A stretch of DNA of 64,000 bases. Source: Ferruginibacter sp050611725 (lineage in GTDB: Bacteria > Bacteroidota > Bacteroidia > Chitinophagales > Chitinophagaceae). Position 1 is the first letter of the stretch. Every line of letters starts with the position of its first letter. The stretch is from NCBI RefSeq assembly GCF_050611725.1, contig NZ_JBODJB010000001.1, positions 3,038,001 to 3,102,000 of the forward strand. Direction: 5' to 3'. A model generated the notes under the pieces. That model did no database searches. It had not been told where the DNA came from and saw nothing but the letters and a program-made list of their open reading frames with translations. Shown piece after piece: positions 9,173-19,151 of the stretch. Position numbers and translations under genes: made by a program.

Positions 9173-10282
9173 TTACAAATTCGGGGTAAAATAATTAACA
9201 GGATTGGTTTTTACTCCTGTTTTAAGGACGGCAAAGTTAGGGAATTTTTTGCTCAAAAGATCAAATAAGAGGTCAATTGTATATTGTTCGCTTTCATAAT
9301 GCCCGATATCTGCTATAACCAGCTTATTGTTGGCATCAAAAAACTCATGGTATTTTACGTCACCGGTAAGATAAAAATCTGCTTGAGCCGCTACAGCATT
9401 GCTTATCAGAAAACTGCCGGCACCTCCACAGAGGGCTACTTTTTGCACGGGCTTTGCCAATAAAGGCGTGTGTCTTATTAAATAAATATTGAATGTGTTT
9501 TTAATTAAATTCAAGAATTCAGATTCTGACATCGCTTCTGGAAGTTCGCCGACCATTCCGCTTCCCACATTCTGATAGATATTTTCCAAGGGAATAACAT
9601 CATATGCTACTTCTTCATAAAAACCGATCGTACGCACTGCATCGATCAAAATATTTTCATTTATCCAGGTCGGAAAGATCACTTCGATCTTCACTTCTTC
9701 CACCATTGCACGCTCTCCCTTTTCACCTATTTCGGGTGTAGAGAATTCATTACCATTGAATGTACCTTGTCCTGATGTTGTAAAACTGCATTCACTGTAA
9801 TTCCCAATATATCCTCCACCCGCTGCAAAAATCGCATTACGAACTTTCTCTGCTTCGGCGACCGGAGCAAATGTGATCAGCTTTTTTAAAATGTCTTTTT
9901 TTGGAGATAATATCCGTCGGTTAATCAAGCCCAGCATATCAGCCATCTTTCCATTCACTCCATTCATTACATTATCCAAATTTGTATGAATGGCATAGAT
10001 GGCAATATCATTTTTGATAGCAGTTATAACAGTTTGTTCTACATAATTTTTACCGGTAATTTTTTTCAACCCGCCAAAAATGATCGGATGATGTGCCACA
10101 ATAAGATTACATTTTTTTTCAATAGCCTCAAGTACCACTGCTTCGGTTGCATCCAATGTTGTAATGACACCGCTGCACTCCCAATTAAGATTACCTGTTA
10201 TTAGCCCTGCATTATCATAACTTTCCTGTAAACTTGCAGGAGCAATTGTTTCTAAAAAAGAAGTGATAGCCTGAATTTTCAT
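9173..10282 (-). CDS. Nif3-like dinuclear metal-centre protein (YqfO/YbgI family)
   Basis: This 369-residue protein belongs to the NIF3 family, hexameric toroids with two metal ions per subunit and an uncertain biochemical role. Metal ligands are visible in IVAHHPIIFGG and HTNLDN near the N-terminus, and in IGHYESEQ near the C-terminus. The extra central domain (roughly residues 130-235) is the CutA-like insert seen in the longer YqfO-type members. It is first of a two-gene unit with the zinc-ribbon protein. Only 21 bases separate its ATG from the divergent M32 peptidase ATG, so its promoter must overlap the start of that gene. Some annotations call this family GTP cyclohydrolase I type 2; I do not assert that activity. 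Confidence 0.92.
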   Translation of the reverse strand: MKIQAITSFLETIAPASLQESYDNAGLITGNLNWECSGVITTLDATEAVVLEAIEKKCNLIVAHHPIIFGGLKKITGKNYVEQTVITAIKNDIAIYAIHTNLDNVMNGVNGKMADMLGLINRRILSPKKDILKKLITFAPVAEAEKVRNAIFAAGGGYIGNYSECSFTTSGQGTFNGNEFSTPEIGEKGERAMVEEVKIEVIFPTWINENILIDAVRTIGFYEEVAYDVIPLENIYQNVGSGMVGELPEAMSESEFLNLIKNTFNIYLIRHTPLLAKPVQKVALCGGAGSFLISNAVAAQADFYLTGDVKYHEFFDANNKLVIADIGHYESEQYTIDLLFDLLSKKFPNFAVLKTGVKTNPVNYFTPNL

Positions 10283-10303
10283 CTTACCTAAAATTTATTA
10301 TTG

Positions 10304-11803
10304 ATGAGTACTCTCGAATTATATACCGAGTATAAAACAAAGATGCAAAAAATTGCCGATGTAAAGTATGCTTCGGCTGTTTTACAATGGGATCAGGAAA
10401 CCTATCTGCCTCCAAAGGGCAATGATTTCAGAGGTAGGCAATTGGCTACTTTGAGCGAAATAGCGCATGAACAATTTGTAGATGAGAAATTAGGCGCCTT
10501 GCTGAATGAGCTTGTCGGCAAAAACGATCTGAATGAATTTGAAAAAAGAAATGTGCAACTGAGTTTAGAAGATTATAACAGGAATAAAAAAATACCGGCA
10601 ACATTTGTAAGGCAAATGAGTGAGACTGTAACAAGGGCTTACCATGCATGGGTAAAAGCCAGAGAGTCAAATTCATTTACCGAATTTCAAGAACCACTAA
10701 ATGTATTGATCAATTTAAAAAAACAGGAAGCAGATCTTTTGGGATATGAACATCACCCTTACAATGCGTTGATGAATGATTATGACAAAGGACTTACTGT
10801 AAATATCGTTGACAATATTTTCAACAATCTGAAACCTCAATTGCTTGCTTTGTTAGATGTAATAAAAAACAAACCGCAGGTTGACAACTCTTTTCTGCAT
10901 CAACATTTCGACAAAGACAAGCAGTGGTCCTTTGGCATTGAAATTTTAAAACGTATCGGGTTTGATTTTGAAGCAGGCAGACAAGATCTGAGTGTGCACC
11001 CGTTCACTACTAATTTTAATAATGCAGATGTAAGGGTCACTACCCGTGTTGATGAAAACGACCTGGGCAATATGGTTTGGAGTTGTATTCACGAGGGTGG
11101 TCATGCTTTATATGAGCAGGGATTGCCCGGAGATCAATATGGGTTACCATTAGGCGAATACTGTAGTTTAAGTATACATGAAAGTCAAAGCCGATTATGG
11201 GAAAACTGCGTCGGCAGAGGATTATCGTTCTGGAAACACAATTTACCCTTATTAAAAACGTTCTTTCCAAAGCAGACCGATCATTTATCTGCCGAAGTTT
11301 TTTTTAAAGGCATTAACAAGGTAGAACCTTCATTAATAAGAACCGAAGCGGATGAACTTACTTATCACTTTCATGTAATGATAAGATATGAAATAGAAAA
11401 AATGCTGATCGAAGGAAGTATCAGTACAAAAGATATTCCTGCATACTGGAACGAACACTATAAAAAATATTTAGGTGTAACCGTTCCGGACGATAAAAAA
11501 GGCTGCCTTCAGGACATACACTGGAGCCATGGAAGTTTTGGATATTTTGCTACTTACAGTTTAGGCAGTATGTATGCAGCTCAGTTGTATGCAGCTATTG
11601 AAAGAGAAAACGTGTCGTTAGAAAAAGATATCAGTGAGGGCAACAACAATGTTGTGTTGAATTGGTTAAGAAAGAACATTCATCAATCCGGCAGATTTTA
11701 TCTTTCTGAAACATTATGTAAAGAAGCAACAAACGAATCATTGAATCCAGCATATTTCATTAATTATGCCACAAAGAAATATAATACCATTTACACAGGA
11801 TAG
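10304..11803 (+). CDS. M32 family metallocarboxypeptidase (Taq carboxypeptidase type)
   Basis: This is a 499-residue zinc carboxypeptidase of family M32, probably cytoplasmic because there is no signal peptide. The zinc motif HEGGH (HExxH) lies near residue 263 and is followed by the family-specific ESQSRLWEN segment with the third ligand Glu. The N-terminal helical lid and the ADELTYHFHVMIRYEIEK region are also typical, and the length is normal. The ATG at 10304 is preferred over the adjoining TTG at 10301. A lipoprotein gene starts inside or just after its 3' end in the same direction. The gene is divergent from the Nif3-family gene across an extremely short gap. Confidence 0.93.
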   Translation: MSTLELYTEYKTKMQKIADVKYASAVLQWDQETYLPPKGNDFRGRQLATLSEIAHEQFVDEKLGALLNELVGKNDLNEFEKRNVQLSLEDYNRNKKIPATFVRQMSETVTRAYHAWVKARESNSFTEFQEPLNVLINLKKQEADLLGYEHHPYNALMNDYDKGLTVNIVDNIFNNLKPQLLALLDVIKNKPQVDNSFLHQHFDKDKQWSFGIEILKRIGFDFEAGRQDLSVHPFTTNFNNADVRVTTRVDENDLGNMVWSCIHEGGHALYEQGLPGDQYGLPLGEYCSLSIHESQSRLWENCVGRGLSFWKHNLPLLKTFFPKQTDHLSAEVFFKGINKVEPSLIRTEADELTYHFHVMIRYEIEKMLIEGSISTKDIPAYWNEHYKKYLGVTVPDDKKGCLQDIHWSHGSFGYFATYSLGSMYAAQLYAAIERENVSLEKDISEGNNNVVLNWLRKNIHQSGRFYLSETLCKEATNESLNPAYFINYATKKYNTIYTG

Positions 11804-12278
11804 ATTTAAAGAAATATTGCTTTTTTTCTATAGGTCAAGATTTTTTATTGCATTGATCAGTGCTCTGTTGCTATTGCTTTGTAGTTGTAATAAAAGTGCA
11901 GATGATTATACGATAACCGATTTTCAAAAATATTTCGAAGCGAATATTCTTAATAAAGATTTTGTTGTTTATTATGCTTCTGACAACGGCACAGAATTAA
12001 CATCCAACTATATAGGTTATACATTTGTTCTAACAAAAACAACCTCTTATTTCGATGGGCCTATAACTGGCACCAAAGGTTCTGATGTATATACAGGAAC
12101 CTGGAGCAGCAATGAAGACTACAGCAAATTAACCATCAATCTTACCGATCCTTCTATACCAACCGAATTTATTTTTCTTAACCGCCCATGGAAATTCACT
12201 GATAAAACTTTTCCCGTACTTGAGTTGGCGCCTTGGGGAACCTCCGAACCCAAAGTATTGAAAATGCAGCGTTTATAA
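11766..12278 (+). CDS. Hypothetical lipoprotein
   Basis: I do not recognise the family. The N-terminal hydrophobic segment ends in LLLLLCSC, a usable lipobox with a Cys at -2, so the mature protein should be a lipid-anchored domain of about 125 residues. The body resembles small Bacteroidota lipocalin-like lipoproteins: alternating beta-strands, GTWSSNEDYSKLTINL, and FLNRPWKF near the end. The ATG at 11766 overlaps the M32 gene by 38 bases and leaves 25 residues before the hydrophobic core. A TTG at 11817, 14 bases after the M32 stop, gives a more normal signal peptide and may be the true start. It is probably co-transcribed with the M32 peptidase. Confidence 0.7.
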   Translation: MPQRNIIPFTQDRFKEILLFFYRSRFFIALISALLLLLCSCNKSADDYTITDFQKYFEANILNKDFVVYYASDNGTELTSNYIGYTFVLTKTTSYFDGPITGTKGSDVYTGTWSSNEDYSKLTINLTDPSIPTEFIFLNRPWKFTDKTFPVLELAPWGTSEPKVLKMQRL

Positions 12279-12430
12279 CGCTAAATTAAACTTGTTCATA
12301 ATAAGTATTAGTACGCATTTTCTGTAGAATTTCTATCTACCACACAATTTTTTATTAATAATTCTGTTATCTATTTGGTGTTCCTCATAAAAACACCATC
12401 CAATATTAATAAAAACCAAAATCGCAACCT

Positions 12431-15400
12431 ATGATAGCCAAAATTGCCATCAGAGCATGCTGTCTGTCGTTATTATTTGTTCTTAGTTTCACCGTTAAGG
12501 CGCAACTTAAGGCAGATTTCAGTAGCTTCCCTGAGAGTGGGTGTTCCCCCCTTCTTGTACAATTTTTCGACAACTCAACCGGTAATCCCGATCAATGGAG
12601 ATGGGATCTTGGAAATGGTACAACATCATTTTTGAGAAATCCTTCTGTTACGTATTTCACACCGGGCCAGTATGCCGTTAAACTAGTTGTAAGGAATGCT
12701 TCCGGAGCCGACAGTATAGTAAAGACAAACTTCATTACGGTATATGCAAAGCCGTTAGTTGAGTTTAGTAGTAATGTTACGGCAGGATGCTATCCTTTAC
12801 CCGTACAGTTTACGGACAATAGTGTACCGATGAGCGGAACGATCATGAGTTGGCAGTGGGATTTTGGTGACGGTACAGGATCAACAGAAAAAAATCCTAA
12901 CCATATATACGAAGCTGAGGGCAACTACAACGTAACCTTGAGAGTTATTAATAGCAATGGTTGTGTTACAACACTTGCTAAAGATGCTTATATACAGATC
13001 ACCAGTGGTGTTTCGGCAGACTTCACTAATAATATGCCGTTGGTTTGCGGATTACCTGCTACTATCGATTTTCAAAATGCATCTACCGGCACCGGTAGTT
13101 TAACCTATAACTGGAACTTTGGTGATGGAAGCAGTTCTACTGCAACATCTCCATCGCACACTTATTCTGCAGCCGGAAATTATATCGTTCAATTGATTAC
13201 AAAAAATGCCGTTGGTTGCAGTGACACATTGTCTAAAACCATCAGTATTGTTGACGGGAATGGAAAAGCTTCATTTTCATCCAATTCAAATTTCATTTGT
13301 CTTGGCAAAGGAATTGATCTAAAAATAACGTCAACGGCTACCCCATCATCAGTTATGTGGGATTTTGGCGATGGAACTACTTCAACACAATTCAATCCAA
13401 CAAAAGTTTATTCAGCTCCAGGTATTTACAGAATCAAATTAGTTGAATTTTTTGGCGGCTGTTCCGACTCTGCCTTTAAAACTGTAAATATTGCCACTAC
13501 AGCAAAAGCTTCATTTAGTAACGGAAATACAGTTTCTTGTAAAGCTCCTTTAACAGTTAATTTCACTAATTCTAGTACATCTGCAAATACTTATAAATGG
13601 TATTTCGGAGACGGTGATTCTTCAACTGTAGCCGACCCTGTTCATATCTACACAAAAACTGGTGTTTTCAATGTTACATTGATTGCAACTAACAGTTCAG
13701 GCTGTGCAGATACTATAAGAAAAACAGGATTGGTACAAATTGTAAAACCCAAATTAAGAATGTTAGGGTTACCGGATAGTTCGTGTGCTCCTTTTACAAA
13801 AACATTCGCATATGCAGAACAGGAAATTGATATTTGGAACAATTACAAATGGGATTTTGGAGATGGTACAACATCAACTCTAAAAACTCCTACGCATACT
13901 TATACTGATCCGGGAGTATACACAGTATCTCTTTCTGCAATAACGACTGACGGATGTACCGATACTGTAGTAATGGGCAGTGCAATAAGAGTATCAACAA
14001 AACCTACTCCGGGTTTTGATGCTGACCGAGAAGCCTGTGCAATCATACCAATACAATTTGCTGATCAAACTGTTGGGGAGGTTACCAGATGGCTTTGGGA
14101 TTTTGGAGACGGAGCTACTTCTATTCAAAAAGACCCTAAGCATCAATATAGCGATACCGGCTATTTTGATATCAAACTAAAAGTATGGAATGGCGGTTGT
14201 GTGGATTCTCTTCAAATAGACAGTTTCATTTACATCAAAGCACCAATTGCAAACTTTGATGTTCCTGTAAACTGCTCTAACTCTTTTGAAAGAGTTTTCA
14301 CAGATAAATCTATTGGTGCCGACACATGGAACTGGGACTTCGGTGATGGCACCACATCAACAGAACAAAACCCTGTACATACATATACGAATGAAGGAAG
14401 TTATCTTGTAACGCTTGTTGTATATAATATACAAACAGGTTGTGATTACACAACTACAAAAGAAGTGATCATCCTAAATAGCAAAGCAAACTTTTATGGA
14501 TCAGATACCATAATATGTAAAAACAATTCTGTAACATTCACCGTTCCAACTGCAAACAGAGTTTTTGTAACAAACTACGAATGGGACTTTGGTGATGGCT
14601 CAAAAACTACAAGTGTGGGTGGCGTTACTACGCACAACTATAAACAATCAGGTTTGTATGACGTAACACTTGTGATTACTAATACACTTGGTTGTAAAGA
14701 CACTTTAGTTAAACAACACTATGTAAGAGTAGATGGCCCTACTGCAAAATTTACGACAACAGTACTTGGTAGTTGTTTAAATAACACTGTAATTTTCACT
14801 GATGCTTCTACAGATGATGGTATGCACCCTATTGAGACATGGAGATGGAATTACGGAGATGGCAAAAGAGACACTTTGACTTCAGGCCCATTTGAACATG
14901 CTTATTCATCACCCGGCAGATACAATATATCTCTTGTAGCAATTGATAATAAAGGATGTTATGATTCATTCAATATAGCTGTTCCACTAGTTATTTCGAA
15001 ACCGCTTGTTGACTTCGACTCAAAAGACAGACTATCTTGCCCGGGTAAACCAATAGCATTTATAGATCACTCCATTGCTACTGATGCAAGATATTTATGG
15101 AATTTTGGTGATGGCACAACTTCTACGGATCAGTCTCCTTCGCATCTTTATACTTCGGATGGATTATTTGATGTAAAATTAGTTTTAACAGATAAATATG
15201 GCTGTAAGGATTCTTTAACTCGATCAGCATATATCAGCATAGTTACACCGAAAACCGATTTTAGTATGAGTGATTCACTCAGTACCTGCCCTCCGTTGGT
15301 GGTGGATTTTAAAGATCTTTCAAACGTAGGCGTATCGAGGAAATGGGATTTTGGCGACAATACATTTTCAACATTAAGTGAACCATCGCATTTCTATAAC

Positions 15401-17239
15401 TACCCCGGTATTTACATTGTAAAATTAACTACAACAGGACCTGGCGGATGTGTGGATGTAAAAGAAAGAAAAATTGAAATAAGAGGGCCAAGGGGCAACT
15501 TTACATACAATCCGGTGATTGGCTGTAAAGATCTTAAAGTAGATTTTGTAGCCACAACACAAGATGATGCAACATTTATCTGGGATTACAGCGATGGTAC
15601 AACCGTAAGAACAGCCGATTCAGTTATGTCGCATACCTATACTTTCTATGGTGCCTATGTTCCAAGATTGATACTTGTAGATAAACAAGGCTGTCACGTA
15701 CCAATTGTTGGTGATGATACGATCAAGGTAAATGGAGCAGATGCAAAATTCAATTTTGTAGATAAAGCATTATGCGATTCCGGTTATGTTTCATTCGTAG
15801 ATTCAACTGATAGCTATGATAATGTTGCAACATATAAATGGGATATGGGAGATGGCGTTTCATCTAGTGATCAAAATGCATCACATTATTATACTCAGAC
15901 AGGCACCTATTATCCGAAACTTATTGTAACTACCGTAAATGGTTGTACAGATACGGCAACAGCAAAAGTTCCTGTAAAAATCGTGGCATCGCCTAAAGCA
16001 ACAATTACAAACTTTAACAATGGCTGTATTCCTTTAAATACAGGATTTACCGGATCGCTATTGGTACCTGATACTTCTGCCATAAAATGGCAATGGGATT
16101 TTGGTAACGGCAATACATCAACATTACAAACGCCGCCATCACAAAACTACCCTATTGCAGGCAGTTATACAATAAATTTAACGGCAACGAATAGTAGCGG
16201 ATGTTTTGATACTGTTGTTAGACGAGTAGAAGCCTACCCTATTCCTACTGTAAATGCAGGAGCTGATGCGTGGTTGTGCTTGGGCAGCATACACACTTTA
16301 AATGCAACAGGTGCAGACTCGTATAGCTGGAAAGCGGATAATACATTAAGTTGTCTGGATTGTGCCCGATCATCAGCAACACCTGCCGATGATACTAAAT
16401 ACTTTGTTACCGGTACTACTATATATGGTTGTAGCGCTACAGATTCGGTATTGATACAAGTACAGAAACCGCAACAAATTACATTCAGCACATCAGATAC
16501 TTTGTGTAAAGGAGAAACTTCTAAACTAATGGCAAGTGGTACCGATAAATATTTATGGACACCGGCTACAGGTTTAAGTGATCCAACAAGTGCTAATCCG
16601 ATCGCAAGACCGGATGTAACCACCACTTACACAGTAATTGGTTCCGATGCAAGAAATTGTTTCAGCGATACCGGATCGATAAAAATAAAAGTATATCCGA
16701 TACCAACAGTTAGTGCAGGGCAAGACCTTACAATAAACATTGGCAAGAGCATTACTATTAAGCCAACAATATCTGATGATGTTACTGAAGTAAACTGGTC
16801 TCCGAAAACATGGGTGATCAGCAGTACCAATGATCTGCCAATGTTAACAGTGAAACCAAAAGAAACTACTCAATACAACATTGAAGTTAAAAATCCGGGA
16901 GGATGTAAATCAAGCGACAATGTAACCATTTTCGTAACATGCGATGGTTCAAATATATTCATGCCGAATACATTCTCTCCAAACAATGATGGCGCTAATG
17001 ATCTTTATTATCCAAGAGGTTCTGGTCTGTTTGCTATAAAAGGCATGCGTATTTTCAATCGCTGGGGAGAGATCGTTTATGAAAGAAACAATTTCAAGGC
17101 TAATGACCCATCTGCGGCCTGGAACGGAACTTATAAAGGCTCTAAACTTACACCGGATGTGTTTGTTTATACAATAGATATTATATGTGACAACGGTTCG
17201 GTATTAACCTTCAAGGGAAATATTGCGTTGATACAATAA
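12431..17239 (+). CDS. Giant PKD-repeat surface protein with T9SS type B (gliding-motility-type) C-terminal domain
   Basis: This 1602-residue secreted protein has a signal peptide ending at ...TVKAQ. Fifteen PKD-type repeats follow, each marked by a variant of WxWDFGDGTTST and a following YxxxGxYxVxL strand; many also carry a Cys pair. A less regular Ig-like region (about residues 1290-1500) comes next, then a CHU_C domain (FMPNTFSPNNDGANDLYYP, MRIFNRWGEIVYE, WNGTYKG, PDVFVYTIDI). CHU_C domains act as type B signals for T9SS, which exports the protein and attaches it or passes it to PorP-like partners. The next gene encodes such a partner. A likely function is adhesion or matrix building; the ligand is unknown. 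Divergence among the repeats argues for an old array. Confidence 0.92.
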   Translation: MIAKIAIRACCLSLLFVLSFTVKAQLKADFSSFPESGCSPLLVQFFDNSTGNPDQWRWDLGNGTTSFLRNPSVTYFTPGQYAVKLVVRNASGADSIVKTNFITVYAKPLVEFSSNVTAGCYPLPVQFTDNSVPMSGTIMSWQWDFGDGTGSTEKNPNHIYEAEGNYNVTLRVINSNGCVTTLAKDAYIQITSGVSADFTNNMPLVCGLPATIDFQNASTGTGSLTYNWNFGDGSSSTATSPSHTYSAAGNYIVQLITKNAVGCSDTLSKTISIVDGNGKASFSSNSNFICLGKGIDLKITSTATPSSVMWDFGDGTTSTQFNPTKVYSAPGIYRIKLVEFFGGCSDSAFKTVNIATTAKASFSNGNTVSCKAPLTVNFTNSSTSANTYKWYFGDGDSSTVADPVHIYTKTGVFNVTLIATNSSGCADTIRKTGLVQIVKPKLRMLGLPDSSCAPFTKTFAYAEQEIDIWNNYKWDFGDGTTSTLKTPTHTYTDPGVYTVSLSAITTDGCTDTVVMGSAIRVSTKPTPGFDADREACAIIPIQFADQTVGEVTRWLWDFGDGATSIQKDPKHQYSDTGYFDIKLKVWNGGCVDSLQIDSFIYIKAPIANFDVPVNCSNSFERVFTDKSIGADTWNWDFGDGTTSTEQNPVHTYTNEGSYLVTLVVYNIQTGCDYTTTKEVIILNSKANFYGSDTIICKNNSVTFTVPTANRVFVTNYEWDFGDGSKTTSVGGVTTHNYKQSGLYDVTLVITNTLGCKDTLVKQHYVRVDGPTAKFTTTVLGSCLNNTVIFTDASTDDGMHPIETWRWNYGDGKRDTLTSGPFEHAYSSPGRYNISLVAIDNKGCYDSFNIAVPLVISKPLVDFDSKDRLSCPGKPIAFIDHSIATDARYLWNFGDGTTSTDQSPSHLYTSDGLFDVKLVLTDKYGCKDSLTRSAYISIVTPKTDFSMSDSLSTCPPLVVDFKDLSNVGVSRKWDFGDNTFSTLSEPSHFYNYPGIYIVKLTTTGPGGCVDVKERKIEIRGPRGNFTYNPVIGCKDLKVDFVATTQDDATFIWDYSDGTTVRTADSVMSHTYTFYGAYVPRLILVDKQGCHVPIVGDDTIKVNGADAKFNFVDKALCDSGYVSFVDSTDSYDNVATYKWDMGDGVSSSDQNASHYYTQTGTYYPKLIVTTVNGCTDTATAKVPVKIVASPKATITNFNNGCIPLNTGFTGSLLVPDTSAIKWQWDFGNGNTSTLQTPPSQNYPIAGSYTINLTATNSSGCFDTVVRRVEAYPIPTVNAGADAWLCLGSIHTLNATGADSYSWKADNTLSCLDCARSSATPADDTKYFVTGTTIYGCSATDSVLIQVQKPQQITFSTSDTLCKGETSKLMASGTDKYLWTPATGLSDPTSANPIARPDVTTTYTVIGSDARNCFSDTGSIKIKVYPIPTVSAGQDLTINIGKSITIKPTISDDVTEVNWSPKTWVISSTNDLPMLTVKPKETTQYNIEVKNPGGCKSSDNVTIFVTCDGSNIFMPNTFSPNNDGANDLYYPRGSGLFAIKGMRIFNRWGEIVYERNNFKANDPSAAWNGTYKGSKLTPDVFVYTIDIICDNGSVLTFKGNIALIQ

Positions 17240-17272
17240 AGAAGGTTTGGTTTTTATTATTATGACAAGCAC

Positions 17273-17297
17273 CCGGCCGTAAGGCCGGTTCTTGTTT
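17273..17297 (+). terminator. Terminator-like hairpin after the PKD adhesin
   Basis: CCGGCC, a GTAA tetraloop and GGCCGG form a very stable stem in otherwise AT-rich DNA, followed by TTCTTGTTTG. It lies 33 bases after the adhesin stop and may only partly separate it from the PorP gene. Confidence 0.6.
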
Positions 17298-17474
17298 GTG
17301 CCAACTGAAGAAAAATAATTCTAGATCAATAGAACTATTGACAGCATTGATTTTCATGGTATTTGCACAAAATTTTATTTCAAATAATTTCTTTCTTTTC
17401 AATACTAAAAATGCAAAATAATCGTTTTTATATTGAGGCGAAAGACAAGAGCGCAATATCCAAAATCCTATTTT

Positions 17475-18509
17475 ATGAAAAGAACCGTACCACAATTCGT
17501 ATGCGGCATTTTGCTCCTATTTATACTCGGCAAAAGCCAGGCACAAGACATTCACTTTTCCCAATTTTTTGAGGCACCACTTTTACGAAATCCGGCATTA
17601 GCAGGTTTATTCAATGGAGATCTGCGTTTCCAGATGGTATATCGTAATCAGTGGAACAGTGTTACTGATGCATATAGCACCGGTAATTTTAATGGTGAAT
17701 ACAAAGTTCCTGTTGGTTCAGGAAGCGACTTTATGAGCGTGGGTGCTCAAGTATTATTTGACAAAGCAGGAACTGCTGCTCTCTCATCAACACATATCTT
17801 GCCCGTATTTAATTATCATAAATCTCTAAGCGAAGAAAAAAATAAATATCTATCAGTTGGTTTTATGGCGGGTATCGTACAAAAAAGTATTGATAGAAGT
17901 AAAATAACTACTAATAGCCAATTTGACGGAGTAGGTTATAATCCAAACTGGAGCGATGGAGAAAGTTTCAACAATCCTACTTATTCATATTTTGACGGAA
18001 GTGTGGGAATGAGTTTTAATAGTCAGATAGGTTCTAAACAGGAAAACAATTATTTCGTTGGTATTTCATATCATCATTTCAACAGATCTGCAAAAACATC
18101 ATTTTACAATAACAGTGATAACAAATTAATTGCTAAATGGGTTGCTTCGGCAGGCTTAAGAACCAATGCAACTGAATCGTCCTACATGACTTTTCATTTA
18201 GATTATTCGAAACAAGGCCCTTATACTGAAACAATAGGCGGTGCCATGTATTCAGTAAGATTTGGCGAAGTAGCAAAACCACAATTTGTTATCCATGGAG
18301 GAGTAGTAGTAAGATGGAATGATGCAATTGTTCCGATCGCTAAATTAGATAAAGGCCCCATATCCATATCACTTAGTTACGATGCCAATGTATCAAAATT
18401 AAAATCGGCTAGTAAAGGCAGAGGCGGAATGGAATTAGGATTGGCTTATCAAAAATTCTTCGAAAAAAACAATACAACAGAAGGTGCTGCAAGGTGTCCA
18501 AGATTTTAA
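17475..18509 (+). CDS. PorP/SprF family type IX secretion system membrane protein
   Basis: This 344-residue outer-membrane beta-barrel is of the PorP/SprF family. It has a signal peptide (ends SQAQ), then the signature DIHFSQFFEAPLLRNPALAGLFNGDLRFQ region in which nearly every family member begins. The rest alternates short amphipathic strands. PorP/SprF proteins assist secretion or surface retention of type B T9SS cargo and are usually encoded right after it, as here behind the PKD protein. The ATG at 17475 is chosen because the signal peptide starts there; an upstream ATG at 17433 would add 14 basic residues. A strong terminator follows at 18614-18642. The core T9SS machinery itself is not in this window. 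Confidence 0.92.
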   Translation: MKRTVPQFVCGILLLFILGKSQAQDIHFSQFFEAPLLRNPALAGLFNGDLRFQMVYRNQWNSVTDAYSTGNFNGEYKVPVGSGSDFMSVGAQVLFDKAGTAALSSTHILPVFNYHKSLSEEKNKYLSVGFMAGIVQKSIDRSKITTNSQFDGVGYNPNWSDGESFNNPTYSYFDGSVGMSFNSQIGSKQENNYFVGISYHHFNRSAKTSFYNNSDNKLIAKWVASAGLRTNATESSYMTFHLDYSKQGPYTETIGGAMYSVRFGEVAKPQFVIHGGVVVRWNDAIVPIAKLDKGPISISLSYDANVSKLKSASKGRGGMELGLAYQKFFEKNNTTEGAARCPRF

Positions 18510-18613
18510 TACCCTGTACCGACAATTCAGAATAAATTGGAAAAACAACAGATCATCTAAAGATTAAACAGACAGTAAAAAAAATTGCGATTTTGGATTG
18601 TTTGGATACAACG

Positions 18614-18642
18614 GCCCCGATTTTTATCGGGGCTTCTTTATT
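18614..18642 (+). terminator. Terminator after the PorP/SprF gene
   Basis: GCCCCGAT, a TTTT loop and ATCGGGGC form a perfect 8-bp GC-rich stem followed by TTCTTTATTTT. It sits between convergent genes and ends the plus-strand unit. Confidence 0.85.
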
Positions 18643-19104
18643 TTAATAACGACTGAATGATGCTGCCATCAATACCACAACAAGAGCCAACACAAAAAAG
18701 ACCAATCCAATAATAGTAATGATACCTGCAAAACGAAAATATACTTTCAAATTCTTAAATGCCGTTACCAGACTTTCCTGGTCAGAAGTTTTTAGCGCCA
18801 CTTGCGTTTTTCTGGCAAAAAGGAATAAAAATCTTGACATAAAAAAAGTTATCGCAGCCATTACTAAATAAACCATCATTATAGAACCACCTGCAGCAAC
18901 ACCTAAATCTCCTGCACCGCTATAGCTTCCTGTCAGTTTCGAAAACAATGTGCCCATTGCCAGTGCCATCACTGCAATAATACCACTCATTACAAAACCA
19001 ACAACTCCCAAAAACTTTGCCCACATGGCTGTTTCTTTTAAATGAGTAATACTGGCTGTATCAATAATTAAATCGTTTTCTAAAAGGTTGGTTTGCTGTT
19101 CCAT
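18643..19104 (-). CDS. DUF5362-type small membrane protein
   Basis: This 153-residue integral membrane protein has four predicted helices: AKFLGVVGFVMSGIIAVMAL, SIMMVYLVMAAITFFMS, a short amphipathic helix with QVALKTSDQESLVTAFKNLK, and a last long helix. The pattern of an N-terminal THLKETAMWAKFLG segment and a conserved LxTAFxNLKxYFRFxG block matches the Bacteroidota DUF5362 family as I know it. No function is established. It lies 47 bases downstream of proS on the same strand and could share its transcript. Confidence 0.7.
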   Translation of the reverse strand: MEQQTNLLENDLIIDTASITHLKETAMWAKFLGVVGFVMSGIIAVMALAMGTLFSKLTGSYSGAGDLGVAAGGSIMMVYLVMAAITFFMSRFLFLFARKTQVALKTSDQESLVTAFKNLKVYFRFAGIITIIGLVFFVLALVVVLMAASFSRY

Positions 19105-19151
19105 GTTATAGCGTTTACTAATTACTTATAAATATAATTACTTAGGTGAAA

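Noticed and set aside
12377..12397. GGTGTT...AACACC hairpin before the PKD gene as a riboswitch
   Set aside because: Only six base pairs with a nine-base loop; no conserved aptamer-like core is visible.
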